DNA of 64,000 nt from Naumovozyma dairenensis CBS 421 (GCF_000227115.2 NC_016480.1:496001-560000), one strand, 5' to 3'; shown: positions 21,001-32,110, numbered from the stretch's first letter. The notes: generated by a model from the letters alone, not told the origin. Numbers and translations: made by a program.

Positions 21001-21800
21001 AGGCACCTGTGGGGTCTATGCCATCGATTGACTTTCCACGTTCTTTATTCCTCAAGGGGTTCTTTTCAGTACAGACAACATCATCTAAACCACTGCCAAT
21101 CGTAAGGTATAAAATTATCTCGGTCTTAAACAAGATGCATATTGACTTTAAGGAAGTTAAGGGAGGCTTCGTTTGTATTCAACGATCTGGAAATTCCGTT
21201 GAAGCGTCTTCACCTAAAGAAACTCAAGCGTCGCCAAGTAGGGTATCATCTAAGACCACAAGTATCGACGAGCAACTCGAACAACAGCCACAGAGAGTGA
21301 CATTAAATCCAGACAGTCAATTATCACCAAGAGGAACATCGATATCCAGACATACGTCAATCAGCCGTCAAGGTAGCATTTCTAGGTATGGGCAGCCGAA
21401 CTATGCCGTTACTCCTTTGGCGTCAAATAACCACGAAAGAACTACATCAATTGGTGGGACATCAGCATTTTCTGGCAGGCACAATAGAAATGGATCAATA
21501 AATTTACGCAATAATTCGGATGAGTTATCAACAACCTCTCTTGAATATACTCAGCAACAGCAAGAAGACGATATGCTATCTACAACCAAGATACAAGAAA
21601 TGAATAAAGTGGATTCTGACAATGCACTAAATACGAATACACCGGATAAGACTAAAGCAAGGGTACCGTTAAAGTTTGAAATCCACATCGTAAAGGTTAG
21701 GATAGTTGGTTTAGCTGGTGTTCATTTCAAGAAAGTCTCTGGAAATACCTGGCTATATAAGGAATTAGCCTCCGATATTTTGAAAGAATTGAATCTATGA
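18024..21800 (+). CDS. KIN2: Ser/Thr protein kinase Kin2 (PAR-1/MARK family)
   Basis: This is a 1258-residue kinase of the Kin1/Kin2 family, which acts at the plasma membrane in polarity and exocytosis and in ER-stress signalling. A disordered N-terminus (1-160) precedes the kinase domain (about 164-442) with glycine loop GAGSMGKV (171-178), Lys193, HRDLKIEN (311-318), DFG (331-333) and APE (355-357). A charged insertion (about 205-232) is typical of this family. A long Ser/Gln-rich region follows, and the C-terminus ends in a KA1 domain (about 1213-1258, [20 protein letters not shown]). All catalytic residues are present. Position next to IOC2 favours KIN2 (YLR096W) over its ohnolog KIN1. 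Confidence 0.94.
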   Translation: MENPNLENPDYHINGQFKMTGPADLGPPIFKNNANPQPGTVAPATLRMMGRQHNNTTNHQYQPSPMEQKTHDPNLYQPHQGQNPLMPPFSVPSSNSRSQKGTNIVNTSNTNYNNNKNNDENINATTALSGNIHDITTARNSNRNTAPIISNETKQFHRRSLGDWDFLETVGAGSMGKVKLAKHHQTQEICAIKIVNRATKAFLHKEQSMPPPKNEQEIAERQKRLEKEISRDKRTVREASLGQILYHPHICRLFEMCTMSNHFYMLFEYVSGGQLLDYIIQHGSLREHHARKFARGIASALQYLHLNNIVHRDLKIENIMISNSGEIKIIDFGLSNVFDNRKQLHTFCGSLYFAAPELLKAHPYTGPEVDVWSFGIVLYVLVCGKVPFDDENSSVLHEKIRQGKVEYPNHLSIEVISLLSKMIVVDPAKRASLRQVVEHPWMTRGYDFPPLSYLPRRIPLTPEAIDNNVLREMFRLEFIDDVEECQNSLIKIITEEPYLERSRGFWQLVVKSPSNSSNINGSSVIGNQNVGFKNPFDDPTQAYHPLLSIYHLVHEMLTRKAAKLQRKQAAIAAHQLQILQKQSQANNLEQAADIKSNWARQETIDPMPQTLRNNIPSIDNDIDPSKVQKPKSYIPRNYSPSEKPLRVIVPPKLSVPEQAHTSPTSRKSSDYHNNFVATIATPQSPSVQKDYQQRSNVTSCPSDQEDKNKSFGGLFRKLSQRRRDQVPQQQQQYLHPSEGEYAQTNQNSIKSFDYQQKIPPHIEVPQIQIQNMNQQRSLKTHSRTVSEYMPSPPKMPLYYNYNKQDTEKTATSTAPVRSMSQKKKATMPALPSNAETLVQEQRERQLSKGTDGTLNDQNTDKANQLADRQDAGRQNVDADENVPLPPLHVTKGRKFHPSARAKSVGHARRESLKFTRPPVPQSVYPRDVEDNGFLEYSDDNRSDSRDGKTTEQREDSKKNITSNVETVKTIPECTTETSKDEMTDEEILAAASQAPVGSMPSIDFPRSLFLKGFFSVQTTSSKPLPIVRYKIISVLNKMHIDFKEVKGGFVCIQRSGNSVEASSPKETQASPSRVSSKTTSIDEQLEQQPQRVTLNPDSQLSPRGTSISRHTSISRQGSISRYGQPNYAVTPLASNNHERTTSIGGTSAFSGRHNRNGSINLRNNSDELSTTSLEYTQQQQEDDMLSTTKIQEMNKVDSDNALNTNTPDKTKARVPLKFEIHIVKVRIVGLAGVHFKKVSGNTWLYKELASDILKELNL

Positions 21801-22878
21801 TAGCATATACATAATAATAGTAATAACTATAAATATACATATATATGTTCAGATAAACTCATCTAGTATCCACATACCTTCGGATACTTCCTATGACTAA
21901 ATAGTGAGAGATTTCTAAGTTCTAAGATTCTAAATATGGTGTTCATAAAGTTATCAAAATTTCAAAAATATTTGTAACCTTAGTTAACAATATGACCTTT
22001 CAAACGAAATGAACGGAAGTAGTCCATGCGGTTACATATGTCATAACATTATGCACTCCTCCTTCCGTACAGAGTAATTCTACTAAACCAACAATTTGAG
22101 CTAGATCACGCAATAATGTACACTTCACACAGTAAAGATATGTGTTAATATGGCAAAAACATGCGAATCAATAGACTACTAATTATATTAAGGATCATCA
22201 ACTGATCACTATGAGCAGCCAGAAGGCAAGGATTATCTTTATACTAGAAAGGTCCTAGGAAGTCTGCCAGGAATATCTTCCGTGGTTTCTTCATTTTAAC
22301 TTCTTATTATGATTTCTGTACTAGAATCTAGTATAGAAATCTTGTTTCCGTTTGTTCGTAGTATGAAGTTCGTATTAACTACGTACGTACATGGTCTAAC
22401 AGGTGTGTTTAGAAGAGTCGATCACTCCGTGTTCGTACGAAATTTGTACCTTTACTTTTGAATTTTTTCCGGGGCGTATCCCCGGACAAGTTCAAGAAGA
22501 AAGTTCCCTGTCCAATGTACGTAGGTAGGGGCCTGAAGTGAGTTCATGCATAGGCAGTAAAGTACCGTAGACTGGAAGTTAACGATGCAGAAAGTATTTA
22601 TGTACCTTACGAAAAGTTACAATACTTTTTAGTAGGTCGATAAAAGACAGTTGCGCGCGCAATCTATCTTAATCAAAGCAACAGCGGAATCTTCAACGAA
22701 AGTGAGAGCATTAGTGATACTATATTACTAATGGCTATCCCTGAATTTCCTTAGTACTCTATAAATTATGAACCTTCAGCCACGTAGTAAATTCCTAATT
22801 TTTACGATGATTTGTACAGGCGGTACCTATTACCGGTTGCCATTCTCTTCAAGTCTTACCAGGAAAGCAGGCTTGTGG

Positions 22879-22919
22879 ATCACCAACGTTAATTACAATT
22901 TATAATTAACGTTGGTGAT
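22879..22919. repeat. perfect inverted repeat, 17-bp arms, 7-nt loop
   Basis: The arms at 22879-22895 and 22903-22919 are exact reverse complements (ATCACCAACGTTAATTA on the left), separated by CAATTTA. It is followed at once by a second small hairpin (TTAAAGTC/GACTTTAA, about 22919-22939). There is no U-tract immediately after the stem and no neighbouring gene end, so a simple terminator is unlikely. Confidence 0.85.
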
Positions 22920-23530
22920 TAAAGTCAACCTGACTTTAAAACTTAAAGTTTAGACTTGAGGATTTTCAAATACTTCTTTTTGTCCAAAGGAAATTCGTAG
23001 GACTAATTTCCGAAATTGATGCTGCCTCATTTCTCATAAACAGTCCTCCTCTTGATTTACTTACATGTGTAAGTTCCTGTGCCCCTGTTGGGCAGGGAAG
23101 GTATTTTCTCGGAAACAATATTTTTTTTTTTGTTTCATTGCTTTTCTAGGAATATACCTGGTTCTATCTTACCTTCATGGCGCGAGAATATGTTTCCCTT
23201 ACGGGTGTTTCACTCCAAATCATAAAGAATCAAAAACCAGACCAACTAAAGGCCGATGCTACTAGTTATAGTACGTACAGTACGTTCTTTGAACCTTCAG
23301 TTCTTCGTAGCTCCAACCTTAAAGCAACTTAAATGTTTTCCCGTAAGGGAAATAATACCTAGCTACGAGACTAATTACGCGGCATATTTTCCCCAATGTA
23401 TACGTTATTTTAAGTATTTAGTGGTAAAGAACAATGTCACGTATTGTGGTATCTGCCTTGCTTACGTATCTTTTTTTTTTTGTTTTTTTTTTGTAAATCT
23501 TACGAACTTCGTTGCATTTGATTATATACC

Positions 23531-24193
23531 CAGGTGAGACAGGTTTTGGACCACCCTTTGGACCGGGGTACAAAAAAAACGGGAGAACACCGGAGACATA
23601 TCTTACCCTTTCTTATGGATTTCTACAAAAATTAGAGTTTAGAAGCCCCGTTATTCATTGATTTGCCCGGATAGTCCCCCTCTTCAGGTTTCGAATGTCA
23701 ACCACCCCTAACGCCATATAATTACTGTTAGTTTGCTTAGTGCTACATATAGATACGTTCTCTACATTGAATTTGTTTTTAGGTATACACAAGGGATTAT
23801 ATCAGCAATTCCGATCATTTACACTCATAGCCTGCTATTCCACCTCCATTCTCTTTCACTAGTCTAGCACCACGTATTTGGGATGATCTTTCTGGGTAGC
23901 AAATGAACGTCGATGAACTAGCCAATATTTTCAACGTCTTAGAGTGAGAAAATTCTCCAGATAATCCCTCTGCTTTATAGTTCCTGCTTATTCTAAAACT
24001 AAATGATGTTTTTCAGTATAAAATATATATATAAACATATATGCATTTATTTCAATGATTATCTAACCCTGGGAGACCTTAGAATAAGGAATTTTCTTTA
24101 ACCCACAACTTTTGAGAACCCTGTTGTAGGCAGGGCTTAATCTTTTTCACGTTACCCTCGGCCCAAAGGGTGGTCCAAAACCTGTCCCACCTG
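23531..24193. mobile_element. non-autonomous element with about 40-bp terminal inverted repeats
   Basis: The left arm (23531-23570) and right arm (24153-24193) match as reverse complements at about 38 of 41 positions, starting CAGGTGRGACAGGTTTTGG. The symmetry extends outward by two C/G bases. The 660-bp interior has no coding frame of note. I find no convincing target-site duplication (TATATACC versus GGTTGTTC), so the insertion is old or my ends are slightly off. The first 12 bases (CARGTGRGACAG) match the ends of the element at 53892-54360, which suggests one family. Confidence 0.72.
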
Positions 24194-24659
24194 GGTTGTT
24201 CTTGCATACGTAGTAGCATCGTGACAGGTTTTCATCACGGAAAACATCTTGTAGTTAAACTTTTGAGAAGTACGTCTCTACAATGTTTTGTTAGAGCTCG
24301 TCCGGGCATTTTCGAAAAATCAGGAATTTTGGATAAGGTATCGAGATGGTAGAAAACCATCTCAACACTACTACGTAGATCTATTTTTTGTCAATGGCAT
24401 CCTTTTTAAGGCTTACAAATATGTAAGTTAGAGATCGTAACAGACATATCCGCAGTTAATATTTTTGCACACGTAATTATTTTGATCTTCATACTGGAGA
24501 CTTCAGAACAAAATATAATCTGAATTCTACACGTCTATATAAATATTAGATAGCAAACAGACACTACTTTACGAAGTGGGCTGCTACGTACAATATAATT
24601 CATTCCTTAAGTATAGAAGAAGCTTCTTGCGTTGAAAAAAATTAATCGATTTTTAGAAG

Positions 24660-25481
24660 ATGCTCAGTGCGGAACCTATGATGCAATACTCCGTTTCAAA
24701 AACAATTCCGCTTCTGGAAACATCTTATGTTTGTCTCCCGCATATAATGGAGGTCACACAGCAACGAATCCAATTCAAAAATGCAACGGAGGCAAGTACA
24801 CAAGTAAGATCAGGACATATAGAACAGAGCAGTTTAGTAACAAAATATAATAGCCACCCAAGTCCAATAGATGTAAAACTACCACCAATATCTGCTTTGA
24901 TATCAAATGCATATGTAAACAGATATTCATGTTTTGGGAATGATAGCCGGTGCGATACTTTTCATAAGGATGAGGCTGCATTATTAACACCTTCATATGT
25001 CGATGCCAATCAAAAAAGTTCTGGGGTTAGTTTTCAGAAAAAAAACATTGGTTTACCTTTTGACGTTATCTCGAATAACGTAAGAGATACTATTCAAGAT
25101 TTATATCGAGATGTTTTGGAAAAAGAGCTACCAAAGGTTGCTGAAACTAAAAACCAAGTATTATTTTCAAGCGCTAAACCGATCATGGATCTTAATGGCC
25201 AATCCAATACATCTCCTCATAGAAATTCTTCAAAAATAAATTCTCCCGGAAAGGCGATACTTAAAGCGAAAGTCAGGCTAAGAAAGCAATGCTCTGTTTG
25301 TGGCAAAGTTTGTTCAAGACCATCCACATTGAAGACACATTTCTTGATTCATACGGGGGACACACCATTTAAATGCTCATGGGAGGGGTGCCACAAGGCA
25401 TTTAACGTCAAAAGTAACATGCTAAGGCACATGAAAAGTCATGAAAGAAGAAGGAATAAGAAGACATGTTTAGCAAAGTAG
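24660..25481 (+). CDS. C2H2 zinc-finger transcription factor, CMR3/YPR015C-like
   Basis: This 273-residue protein has two tandem C-terminal C2H2 zinc fingers: C211-C214-H227-H231 and C239-C244-H257-H261, joined by the linker HTGDTPF. The strongly conserved finger text (QCSVCGKVCSRPSTLKTH, then FNVKSNMLRH) is characteristic of the S. cerevisiae YPR013C (CMR3) and YPR015C proteins. The N-terminal 200 residues are disordered and Ser/Asn-rich, containing a LPPISALI motif. It presumably binds DNA in the nucleus; targets are unknown. Its neighbour MIN8 (YPR010C-A) supports derivation from the same chromosome XVI region. I cannot choose between CMR3 and YPR015C, so I give no symbol. The ATG at 24660 is used; Met7 or Met8 are alternatives. 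Confidence 0.82.
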   Translation: MLSAEPMMQYSVSKTIPLLETSYVCLPHIMEVTQQRIQFKNATEASTQVRSGHIEQSSLVTKYNSHPSPIDVKLPPISALISNAYVNRYSCFGNDSRCDTFHKDEAALLTPSYVDANQKSSGVSFQKKNIGLPFDVISNNVRDTIQDLYRDVLEKELPKVAETKNQVLFSSAKPIMDLNGQSNTSPHRNSSKINSPGKAILKAKVRLRKQCSVCGKVCSRPSTLKTHFLIHTGDTPFKCSWEGCHKAFNVKSNMLRHMKSHERRRNKKTCLAK

Positions 25482-26218
25482 TTCTGTTTACATAAATTTA
25501 ATTTCTTTATGGAGATCTGTTATTTTTAGAGTTACAGTCATATAAGCTGATATAAATTATCTTAAACCGTTCACATTTCGAGAATTATTCTAGTCACAGT
25601 AGGTTTTCTGAGCAACAAGAACATATTTTGAAGCTGGTACCAGTGTAGGTAGAAATTGACTGTAAACAGTCGCCAATTTCATAGATGGGCTATATGGAAT
25701 TTACATAGTTGCCTTATGATATAGATCATACTCATAAGCCGTGTGACCCAAGGGGAAATTCTGATGAGATACATATGAAACTCTGTGGACTACTCATTAA
25801 ATTTACATATATGAACTTATAGTGAATAAATGGGCACCTAGCCATTATGCTGTACCGTATGAACGTACATACGTAAACTCCATCATGGCCTATAGTTTAT
25901 AATAGTTCGAAATTTACCTGCGTAACTGGGCGTATGATGGGAGAATCGCGTTTATCGAATATATTTTGAGAAAATTACGTAGAGTAGCGTGCGTTCCCCT
26001 TATTTCTTGAGAATACCTCGCCTTCGACAAATAATATCTGAGAATTACTGCGCATCTTATAAACTACACTAATCTACAATAGGCTACATAAGAAAACAAA
26101 AGATTCCATAACGCAATCATAAAAATATTGAAAAACTCGATCTGTCCCATATTCTTCCCTAGTATTTGAGGGATTACATCGGAATACATAATAATATCCC
26201 AAAAGTTGAAATATTTTA
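25482..26218. other. intergenic region between the zinc-finger gene and MIN8
   Basis: AT-rich flank with scattered short palindromes and a near-miss of the TACGTACGTA motif (CGTACATACGTA near 25864). No gene or RNA is visible. Confidence 0.5.
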
Positions 26219-26584
26219 ATGAGACCATCACAATATCTCCTTAACGCGGCTGTATGTATAACTTTTTATTTTAGAAATGAAGTATAAAATATCGGTCATG
26301 GGGGAGTTTTACTTCAAAACTCTTCACCATGTCTCAGGCTGTATCATTTTGCTAACAAGAAAAACTGAATACAAATCTATTATATTTGACAGAAAAAAGC
26401 TAGCGGAACAAAAGTCCCCCTAGAATTGACTCCTTTATTTATGGCAGTTGGTGTAGCACTAATGTCTGGTACATGGTTTACGTATAAAAAATTAACATAT
26501 GACGACTCTTTGCGCATAATACACAACCCTGATCAATCAAGTCTGGAGGAGGTTTTAGCAGAAGCAGATAAAGAGAAGAAATAA
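26219..26584 (+). CDS. MIN8: small mitochondrial protein Min8 (YPR010C-A), two exons
   Basis: This 74-residue protein is split by an intron and easily missed. Exon 1 is 26219-26251 ([11 protein letters not shown]). The intron is 26252-26392 (141 nt), with donor GTATGT, branch TGCTAAC near 26349-26355 and acceptor ACAG. Exon 2 is 26393-26584, beginning KKASGTK and running through [19 protein letters not shown] to a Lys/Glu-rich end. The joined N-terminus and the ELTPLF...AVGVAL..GT.FTYKKL core correspond to S. cerevisiae YPR010C-A as I remember it. A short N-terminus plus one membrane span fits a small inner-membrane protein. Exact role is unknown. Sequence match and splice signals agree well. 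Confidence 0.87.
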
Positions 26585-27267
26585 TCTAAAAAGGTTTAAT
26601 TTGGGCGTCTTACGACATGGCTCCTCCCGTACTATTTATTTTTTATTTTATTTTATTTTCATTATAATAAAGCCCGATATATCTGAAGAACCTTCATTTT
26701 CCTATGTATTAACAACTATATACGTATTATAAAAAAAGAGCAAAGTTAAGTTAAAAATGTCCCGCCATTTTGGGGGTTCATCAACACCTCTCTCGTGGAA
26801 CTCAAAAACACGGTTCACGATAGTGTTTCATAGCCTAGACATCTGATTTCCCAGTATTTTTTTCAGGATAAAATAATAAATATATGTACTTCATATTAAT
26901 TCACATATATATGTTATGGTTCATAGATTGTGGCATATTTCTTGTTTCCTAGTGCCCGAAAAATGGAGTTATGAATATGCTAGAAATGGATAATGACGTT
27001 ATTCATAGTCTACACAATTAAGAACTAATTCATCTCCGAACCTCGGACAATGGAATGAACCTTGTTTGAAAGCAGTTGGTCATTTCATATATTCATATCA
27101 CTCTTCCCTTTTTACCCCAATATTATGCCAAAGAAAACAACACTAATAATGTTACTCTATATAAAGGTAGACGATGCCCTTCAATGTAGTGGAGTTTCAT
27201 AGGTGGAGTTTAATCTCCCAAATATTATGGATAAAAGAAGACATTCGTGCCAAAGGCTTGAGGCAAA
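26585..27267. other. PDH1 promoter region
   Basis: This gap holds the MIN8 3' flank and the PDH1 promoter. A TCTCCG-N5-CGGACA element lies at 27033-27049, about 220 bp before the PDH1 start. No gene is visible. Confidence 0.55.
27033..27049. promoter_or_regulatory. everted CCG-N5-CGG element in the PDH1 promoter
   Basis: The sequence is TCTCCG-AACCT-CGGACA. Outward-facing CGG triplets with fixed spacing are typical binding sites of Zn2Cys6 transcription factors. Nearly the same element, TCTCCG-GACTT-CGGAGA, occurs upstream of CIT3 (41189-41205), the pathway partner of PDH1. The factor is unknown. Confidence 0.5.
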
Positions 27268-28863
27268 ATGTTAAGATTTTCAACGAAATTCCAGTATAGT
27301 AGCACAACATGTTCTTACATTTCAAAACTAGTTACTTTCTCTTCAGTTAGAGGAAATATCAAGCAGTACACTACAGAAGCATCCAATACTGCTCCTAAGC
27401 TGACAAACAATAGACCAGAACCTGATAAGGTATTACAAGATATTGCACATTATGTACACAATATTAGTATTGACTCGCAATTAGCAAAAGATACGGCCAA
27501 ACTCTGTTTGTTAGATACGTTAGGTTGTGGGCTTGCTGCGCTGAAATATCCCCATGTACAAGATATCATTAAGCCAATAGTTCCTGGCACGGTTATTCCT
27601 AATGGGACTAAGGTATTTGGTACCAATTATGTGACAGATCCTGTCAGAGGTGCATTTGTTGTTGGAACATTGATTCGGTGGTTGGATTTCAATGATTGTT
27701 GGTTGGCAAAAGAATGGGGACATCCGTCTGACAACTTAGGTGGTATTTTACCAGTTGCTGATTACATGACACGCTTATATAGAGCTTCAAACGGTAAAGA
27801 AGGTAAAGTGTTCAGCGTAGACGACATTTTGGAATGCATGATTAAAGCCCATGAAATTCAAGGTATTATTGCACTAGATAATTCATTGAATGAGGTCGGA
27901 CTAGACCATGTCGCTTTGGTTAAAATTGCAACAACTGCAGTAGTTTCAAAAATGTTACAACTGTCCGAAGAACAAACCATTGAAGCGGTATCACATGCAT
28001 TTGTGGATGGTCAACCACTGCGTACATACCGTCATGCTCCAAATACGGGTTCTAGGAAATCTTGGGCTGCTGGTGATGCTGTTTCCAGGGCCGTAAATCT
28101 GGCATTTATGGTGAAAAATGCAGGAATTGGAACTATCCATTCCGTTTTAACAGCTAGAAAATGGGGTGTCTATGATGTACTATTTAATGGTAAACCATTC
28201 ATTTTTGACCAGAAAAAGGAATACGGATCTTATGTTATGGAAAATGTTCTCTTCAAGATCTCTTTCCCGGCAGAATTCCATGCTCAGACGGCTGTTGAAG
28301 CAGGGATGAAAGCACATAGGGTGCTACTGGATAATGGCAGAACATACAAAGATATTAAATCAGTTAGAATAAGAACACAACAACCAGCAATTGATATAAT
28401 TGATAAAGTAGGCCCATTGTACAATTATGCAGATAGAGACCATTGTATCCAGTATATGACAACAATCCCGTTAATTTATGGAAGATTAGAAGCAGATGAC
28501 TATATGGATGCTGTTGCATTATTAGCGGATATCGATGTACTAAGAAATAAGATCTATTGTATTAAAGATGCTGAGTTTACGAAAGATTACTATAATCCAG
28601 AAAAAAGGTCAATTGCTAATGCTCTTTTGGTTGAATTGAATGATGGTACTTTTTTAGACGAGATTGTAGTAGAGTATCCTATAGGTCACAAATTCAGAAG
28701 GGAGGAAGGTATTCCGTTGTTGCTGAAGAAGTTCAGAAATCACCTTTCTACATATAGTCACTATTCCCCAGGGAAGGCCGATGAAATTTACCGTCTTTCC
28801 ATGAGTCCAGAATTTGGGGAGATGGCAATTGATCATTATATTGATCAATATTGTATCACCTAA
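27268..28863 (+). CDS. PDH1: mitochondrial 2-methylcitrate dehydratase Pdh1
   Basis: This 531-residue protein belongs to the MmgE/PrpD family and matches YPR002W. It would dehydrate 2-methylcitrate to 2-methyl-cis-aconitate in the methylcitrate cycle that clears propionyl-CoA. Residues 1-40 are basic and Ser/Thr-rich with no early acids, a clear mitochondrial presequence. Family text includes LLDTLGCGLAAL, RWLDFNDCWLAKEWGHPSDN, GQPLRTYRHAPNTGSRKSWA and KISFPAEFHAQTAVEAG. Length is close to the S. cerevisiae protein (about 516). It is separated from CIT3 by a six-gene inversion here, but both keep a similar promoter element. Confidence 0.94.
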   Translation: MLRFSTKFQYSSTTCSYISKLVTFSSVRGNIKQYTTEASNTAPKLTNNRPEPDKVLQDIAHYVHNISIDSQLAKDTAKLCLLDTLGCGLAALKYPHVQDIIKPIVPGTVIPNGTKVFGTNYVTDPVRGAFVVGTLIRWLDFNDCWLAKEWGHPSDNLGGILPVADYMTRLYRASNGKEGKVFSVDDILECMIKAHEIQGIIALDNSLNEVGLDHVALVKIATTAVVSKMLQLSEEQTIEAVSHAFVDGQPLRTYRHAPNTGSRKSWAAGDAVSRAVNLAFMVKNAGIGTIHSVLTARKWGVYDVLFNGKPFIFDQKKEYGSYVMENVLFKISFPAEFHAQTAVEAGMKAHRVLLDNGRTYKDIKSVRIRTQQPAIDIIDKVGPLYNYADRDHCIQYMTTIPLIYGRLEADDYMDAVALLADIDVLRNKIYCIKDAEFTKDYYNPEKRSIANALLVELNDGTFLDEIVVEYPIGHKFRREEGIPLLLKKFRNHLSTYSHYSPGKADEIYRLSMSPEFGEMAIDHYIDQYCIT

Positions 28864-29330
28864 AACAAATGTCTGTACTCTCTATATCCGATTTTTAATT
28901 TATCTTCAACTTTTTTCATTGCTTATTGCATGACACACATAAAACTATTAATATTTGCCGTTACTGAGCCAAAAACGGTGCCTGAATTTAGTATCTAATT
29001 TTTTTCTGAACCGTTACTCTTTATGTAGGCAAGCTTATGTGATACTATTTGTCATATCTCCATATAATCTCTATGAAGAATTCGTCCAGTACCATCGGTG
29101 AATTACAAATGGTTACCGTTACCCGGTGTTCATCTTCTTCTCGACAATCTCAATACAATTTTCCAATGTTCATTAAAAACGAAAAAGTTCTATAATGTCA
29201 GCTTCTAGTAAAACATTGGGTTAGTCTCAACTATTTGAATAACAAACCAACGAGAAAATTGGGTTTTTTCTACTTATTTGTTGGTTGAAAGAAGATAATA
29301 AATCAAGTATTTTAATATACTATTGCCATC
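28864..29330. other. intergenic region between PDH1 and NIC96
   Basis: PDH1 3' flank and NIC96 promoter. Nothing specific is recognised in it. Confidence 0.5.
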
Positions 29331-31871
29331 ATGAGTAATAGCATTGCTAATGGCAACACCACACTGGAAAGTTCAACAAAAGGTTCAGCAAAGATATTTA
29401 ATGACCTTGTCGAATCATCTAAAAACCTACCAGCAACATCCTCCCAATTAGGTTCTATTCAGCTAAGTGTAAACGAAATTAAGCGTAGAGCGATTGAATT
29501 GAGGAAGAAAAAAAATATTGACAATACCCTCACTAAAGCACACTACTTATTAGCAGGTAGCGGCTTAGCAATTGAAGATGTCGATTCATCATTGAAAAAT
29601 TTGCAAAAGAACGAACTTTCAGAAAGAAAGCTGACAAGTAAATATGTAGGTAACGAGATTGATACATATCTCCGAGTGAAGAAAGGAGAAAATATTTTAG
29701 CCTCCATTGAACAGTTATTAGCTGATGCGTCGAGGGACTTCGATGATTATGTTAATCAAAGTTTAGAGTTAGATTGGACAAAACGTAAGGATGAAATTAG
29801 AGAGACATTCGGTATTTTTGTCCCAGGAAAAAGCGAGAATAATTCCTTTGTTAATAAGCCACTTTCTCCATTAGATCGTGTTTCACCTACCTGGGGGAAT
29901 TCAGGAATAGGTATCTTAAATGGGGGGGATTCGAGACTAAACGTTAATAGTAATCTTATTACAAGAGAAAAGTTTGAAACTTATGCAAAAATAATTCACC
30001 AGTTTAATAACCATAGGCAAGAGAACCGTCAATTTCCATTGAATAGGGAGGTCATTTCTATTCTATCGCACGCAGGTGATACAAGAAACAGACAGTTATT
30101 AGAAAGTTGGAAAATAATCGAGTCAATAAAAGATCCAAAAAATACTATCAAAGCATCCAGGGAATATTTGGAAGTACAGTTTTTAGACTACGTCGATGCT
30201 TTATCAAAAAATGCGATTAGTGAAGGTCTACCAACAAACACTAACAAGGTCAGGTCATTTATTGACACTAAGCTCAAAAATACAGATGGTTCTTGGAAAA
30301 TTGCGAACCTAACTGTAATCAACGGGTTGCCAATTTGGGCCTCAATTTTTTACCTGTTGAGAGCAGGTTTAATGCAAGAAGCGTTAGACCTCGCCATGAC
30401 TAATTCATCAGGATTCAAGAAAATTGAACAATCGTTCTTGACTTACTTTCAAGCGTATATTTCGTCACCAGAAAATAAATTACCAACTGAATTTGCAACT
30501 AAATTACACACTGAGTTTAACCAACACATCAAAAATTCTTTGAATGGAGATCCTTATAGATTGGCTGTTTATAAAATAATTGGTAGATGTGATTTAACTA
30601 GGAGAAATATCTCTTTGGTTACTTTAAGTTTAGAAGATTGGATATGGTACCATCTAAAGTTGATTAAAGAAGATGTGATAGACGATGGTCCTATTTATGA
30701 AAAATACCATCTTGAAGACTTTCAAAATATTATCCTTTCTTATGGTCCGTCGAGGTTCACCAACTATTATATTCCTGTTCTAATATTATCAGGCCTTTAT
30801 GAAGTAGCTATTGATTATGCATATAATTTAAACGAGATGGACGCTGTGCATCTAGCGATCGGTCTTGCAAATAAAAAATTATTGCATATTACGACAAATA
30901 TATCCGATACTTTAATTGCTATTGAGGATGGGAGACGAAAGGTTAATTTTGCAAAATTATTGGGAAACTATACAAAATCATTCAAATTTTCTGATCCAAG
31001 AATTGCCACTGAATATTTGATTTTAATTGCCATTACGGATGATCCTGCAGAAATCAAAATTTGCCATGAAGCGTTAAGAGAATTAGTTTTAGACACCAAA
31101 GAGTTTGGGATTTTATTAGGGAAGATCAATAGAGACGGTACTAGAATTCCAGGTGTTCTAGAAGAAAGACAAGATTTACTATATCTAAATGATGAAAAAG
31201 AATTTTTACGTGTTATCACGGAACAAGCTGCGCATAAGGCTGACGAAGACGGTAGAACACAAGATAGTTTGTTATTGTATCAATTAGCAGAAGAATACGA
31301 TATTGTTATGTCTATTGTAAATGGACTACTGGGTAGCTTATTAGGTGGTTCAGATTTAACCCAGCCATTGTTTACTAAAGACGATAACTCAGAAACAAAT
31401 CCTGTGTTACTGGCATCGAAATTGATTTCAATTTATAACAATAACTTGGAAATCGCGAAGAAAATCCACGCCAAGAATAAGGAAACGTGTTTATTACTTC
31501 TACAAATTGCAGATATTCGCAAGAGTTATGCAGAAAACCAGTGGCAATATGCCTTAGGTCAAATCGAGAAATTGGATTTACTACCATTCACTGATGGACA
31601 AGATGCCAGGAGAAAAGCCCAAGCATTTTCTGGGTTTGATGAACCCATTGTCAAATGTATCCCAAGCTTATTAATAATGACGTTAACGTGTGTCTCAAAA
31701 TTAGTTAACGTCTTAAATCAAAGCGACTATAAATCGGTCACTAAATCGCAACAAATTGAATTTTTGAAGAATATTTCAAAAAATTGTATTGTCTATGCTG
31801 GTATAATCCAATTCAAAATGCCTAGGGAGACCTATAGTACATTGATCAGATTAGATGTCGAATTATGCTAA
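29331..31871 (+). CDS. NIC96: nucleoporin Nic96
   Basis: This 846-residue protein matches Nic96 (YFR002W, about 839 residues), the linker nucleoporin of the nuclear-pore inner ring. In S. cerevisiae its N-terminal coiled coil binds the Nsp1-Nup57-Nup49 trimer. The N-terminal 140 residues are charged and helical, including SVNEIKRRAIELRKKKNI and the region after it. The remainder is the all-helical Nic96 solenoid (about 200-846), with recognisable stretches such as INGLPIWASIFYLLRAGLMQ and SLEDWIWYHLKLIKED. It is followed by YPI1, RPN11, SAD1 and YFR006W in the YFR002W-YFR006W order and relative strands. Confidence 0.94.
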   Translation: MSNSIANGNTTLESSTKGSAKIFNDLVESSKNLPATSSQLGSIQLSVNEIKRRAIELRKKKNIDNTLTKAHYLLAGSGLAIEDVDSSLKNLQKNELSERKLTSKYVGNEIDTYLRVKKGENILASIEQLLADASRDFDDYVNQSLELDWTKRKDEIRETFGIFVPGKSENNSFVNKPLSPLDRVSPTWGNSGIGILNGGDSRLNVNSNLITREKFETYAKIIHQFNNHRQENRQFPLNREVISILSHAGDTRNRQLLESWKIIESIKDPKNTIKASREYLEVQFLDYVDALSKNAISEGLPTNTNKVRSFIDTKLKNTDGSWKIANLTVINGLPIWASIFYLLRAGLMQEALDLAMTNSSGFKKIEQSFLTYFQAYISSPENKLPTEFATKLHTEFNQHIKNSLNGDPYRLAVYKIIGRCDLTRRNISLVTLSLEDWIWYHLKLIKEDVIDDGPIYEKYHLEDFQNIILSYGPSRFTNYYIPVLILSGLYEVAIDYAYNLNEMDAVHLAIGLANKKLLHITTNISDTLIAIEDGRRKVNFAKLLGNYTKSFKFSDPRIATEYLILIAITDDPAEIKICHEALRELVLDTKEFGILLGKINRDGTRIPGVLEERQDLLYLNDEKEFLRVITEQAAHKADEDGRTQDSLLLYQLAEEYDIVMSIVNGLLGSLLGGSDLTQPLFTKDDNSETNPVLLASKLISIYNNNLEIAKKIHAKNKETCLLLLQIADIRKSYAENQWQYALGQIEKLDLLPFTDGQDARRKAQAFSGFDEPIVKCIPSLLIMTLTCVSKLVNVLNQSDYKSVTKSQQIEFLKNISKNCIVYAGIIQFKMPRETYSTLIRLDVELC

Positions 31872-32110
31872 ATAATATCTAAAAATTATACGAAGACTGT
31901 AGTCTACCAAATTCACTTGCAATATGTAATTCGAATATGTAAGGTCTCTCTACTAATATCATACTAACGAAAACAACTTTTTAAATCTGTAAACCTCTAA
32001 ATTAAAATATTTTTAGAAATCCCTTAGGATTATGTAATGTCAAATTGTAACACATATAACTTATACTACCTAAATAGTCTGTACTTACCAGAATCTTGAT
32101 ATCTGATTTG

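Larger units (their letters stand above)
21801..24659. other. long intergenic region with hairpins and an inverted-repeat element
   Basis: This 2.86-kb gap has no supported gene; the frames at 23065-23265, 23256-23537 and 24170-24352 are short and featureless. It holds a perfect 17-bp-arm hairpin (22879-22919), a TCCGGGG/CCCCGGA hairpin (22468-22486), the palindrome TTGCGCGCGCAA (22651-22662), an ACGTACGT tract (22381-22388) and a 663-bp element with long terminal inverted repeats (23531-24193). Confidence 0.6.

Noticed and set aside
23065..23537. Two short open frames in the KIN2 downstream region
   Set aside because: Phe/Cys-rich readings of poly-T DNA with no homology I recognise.
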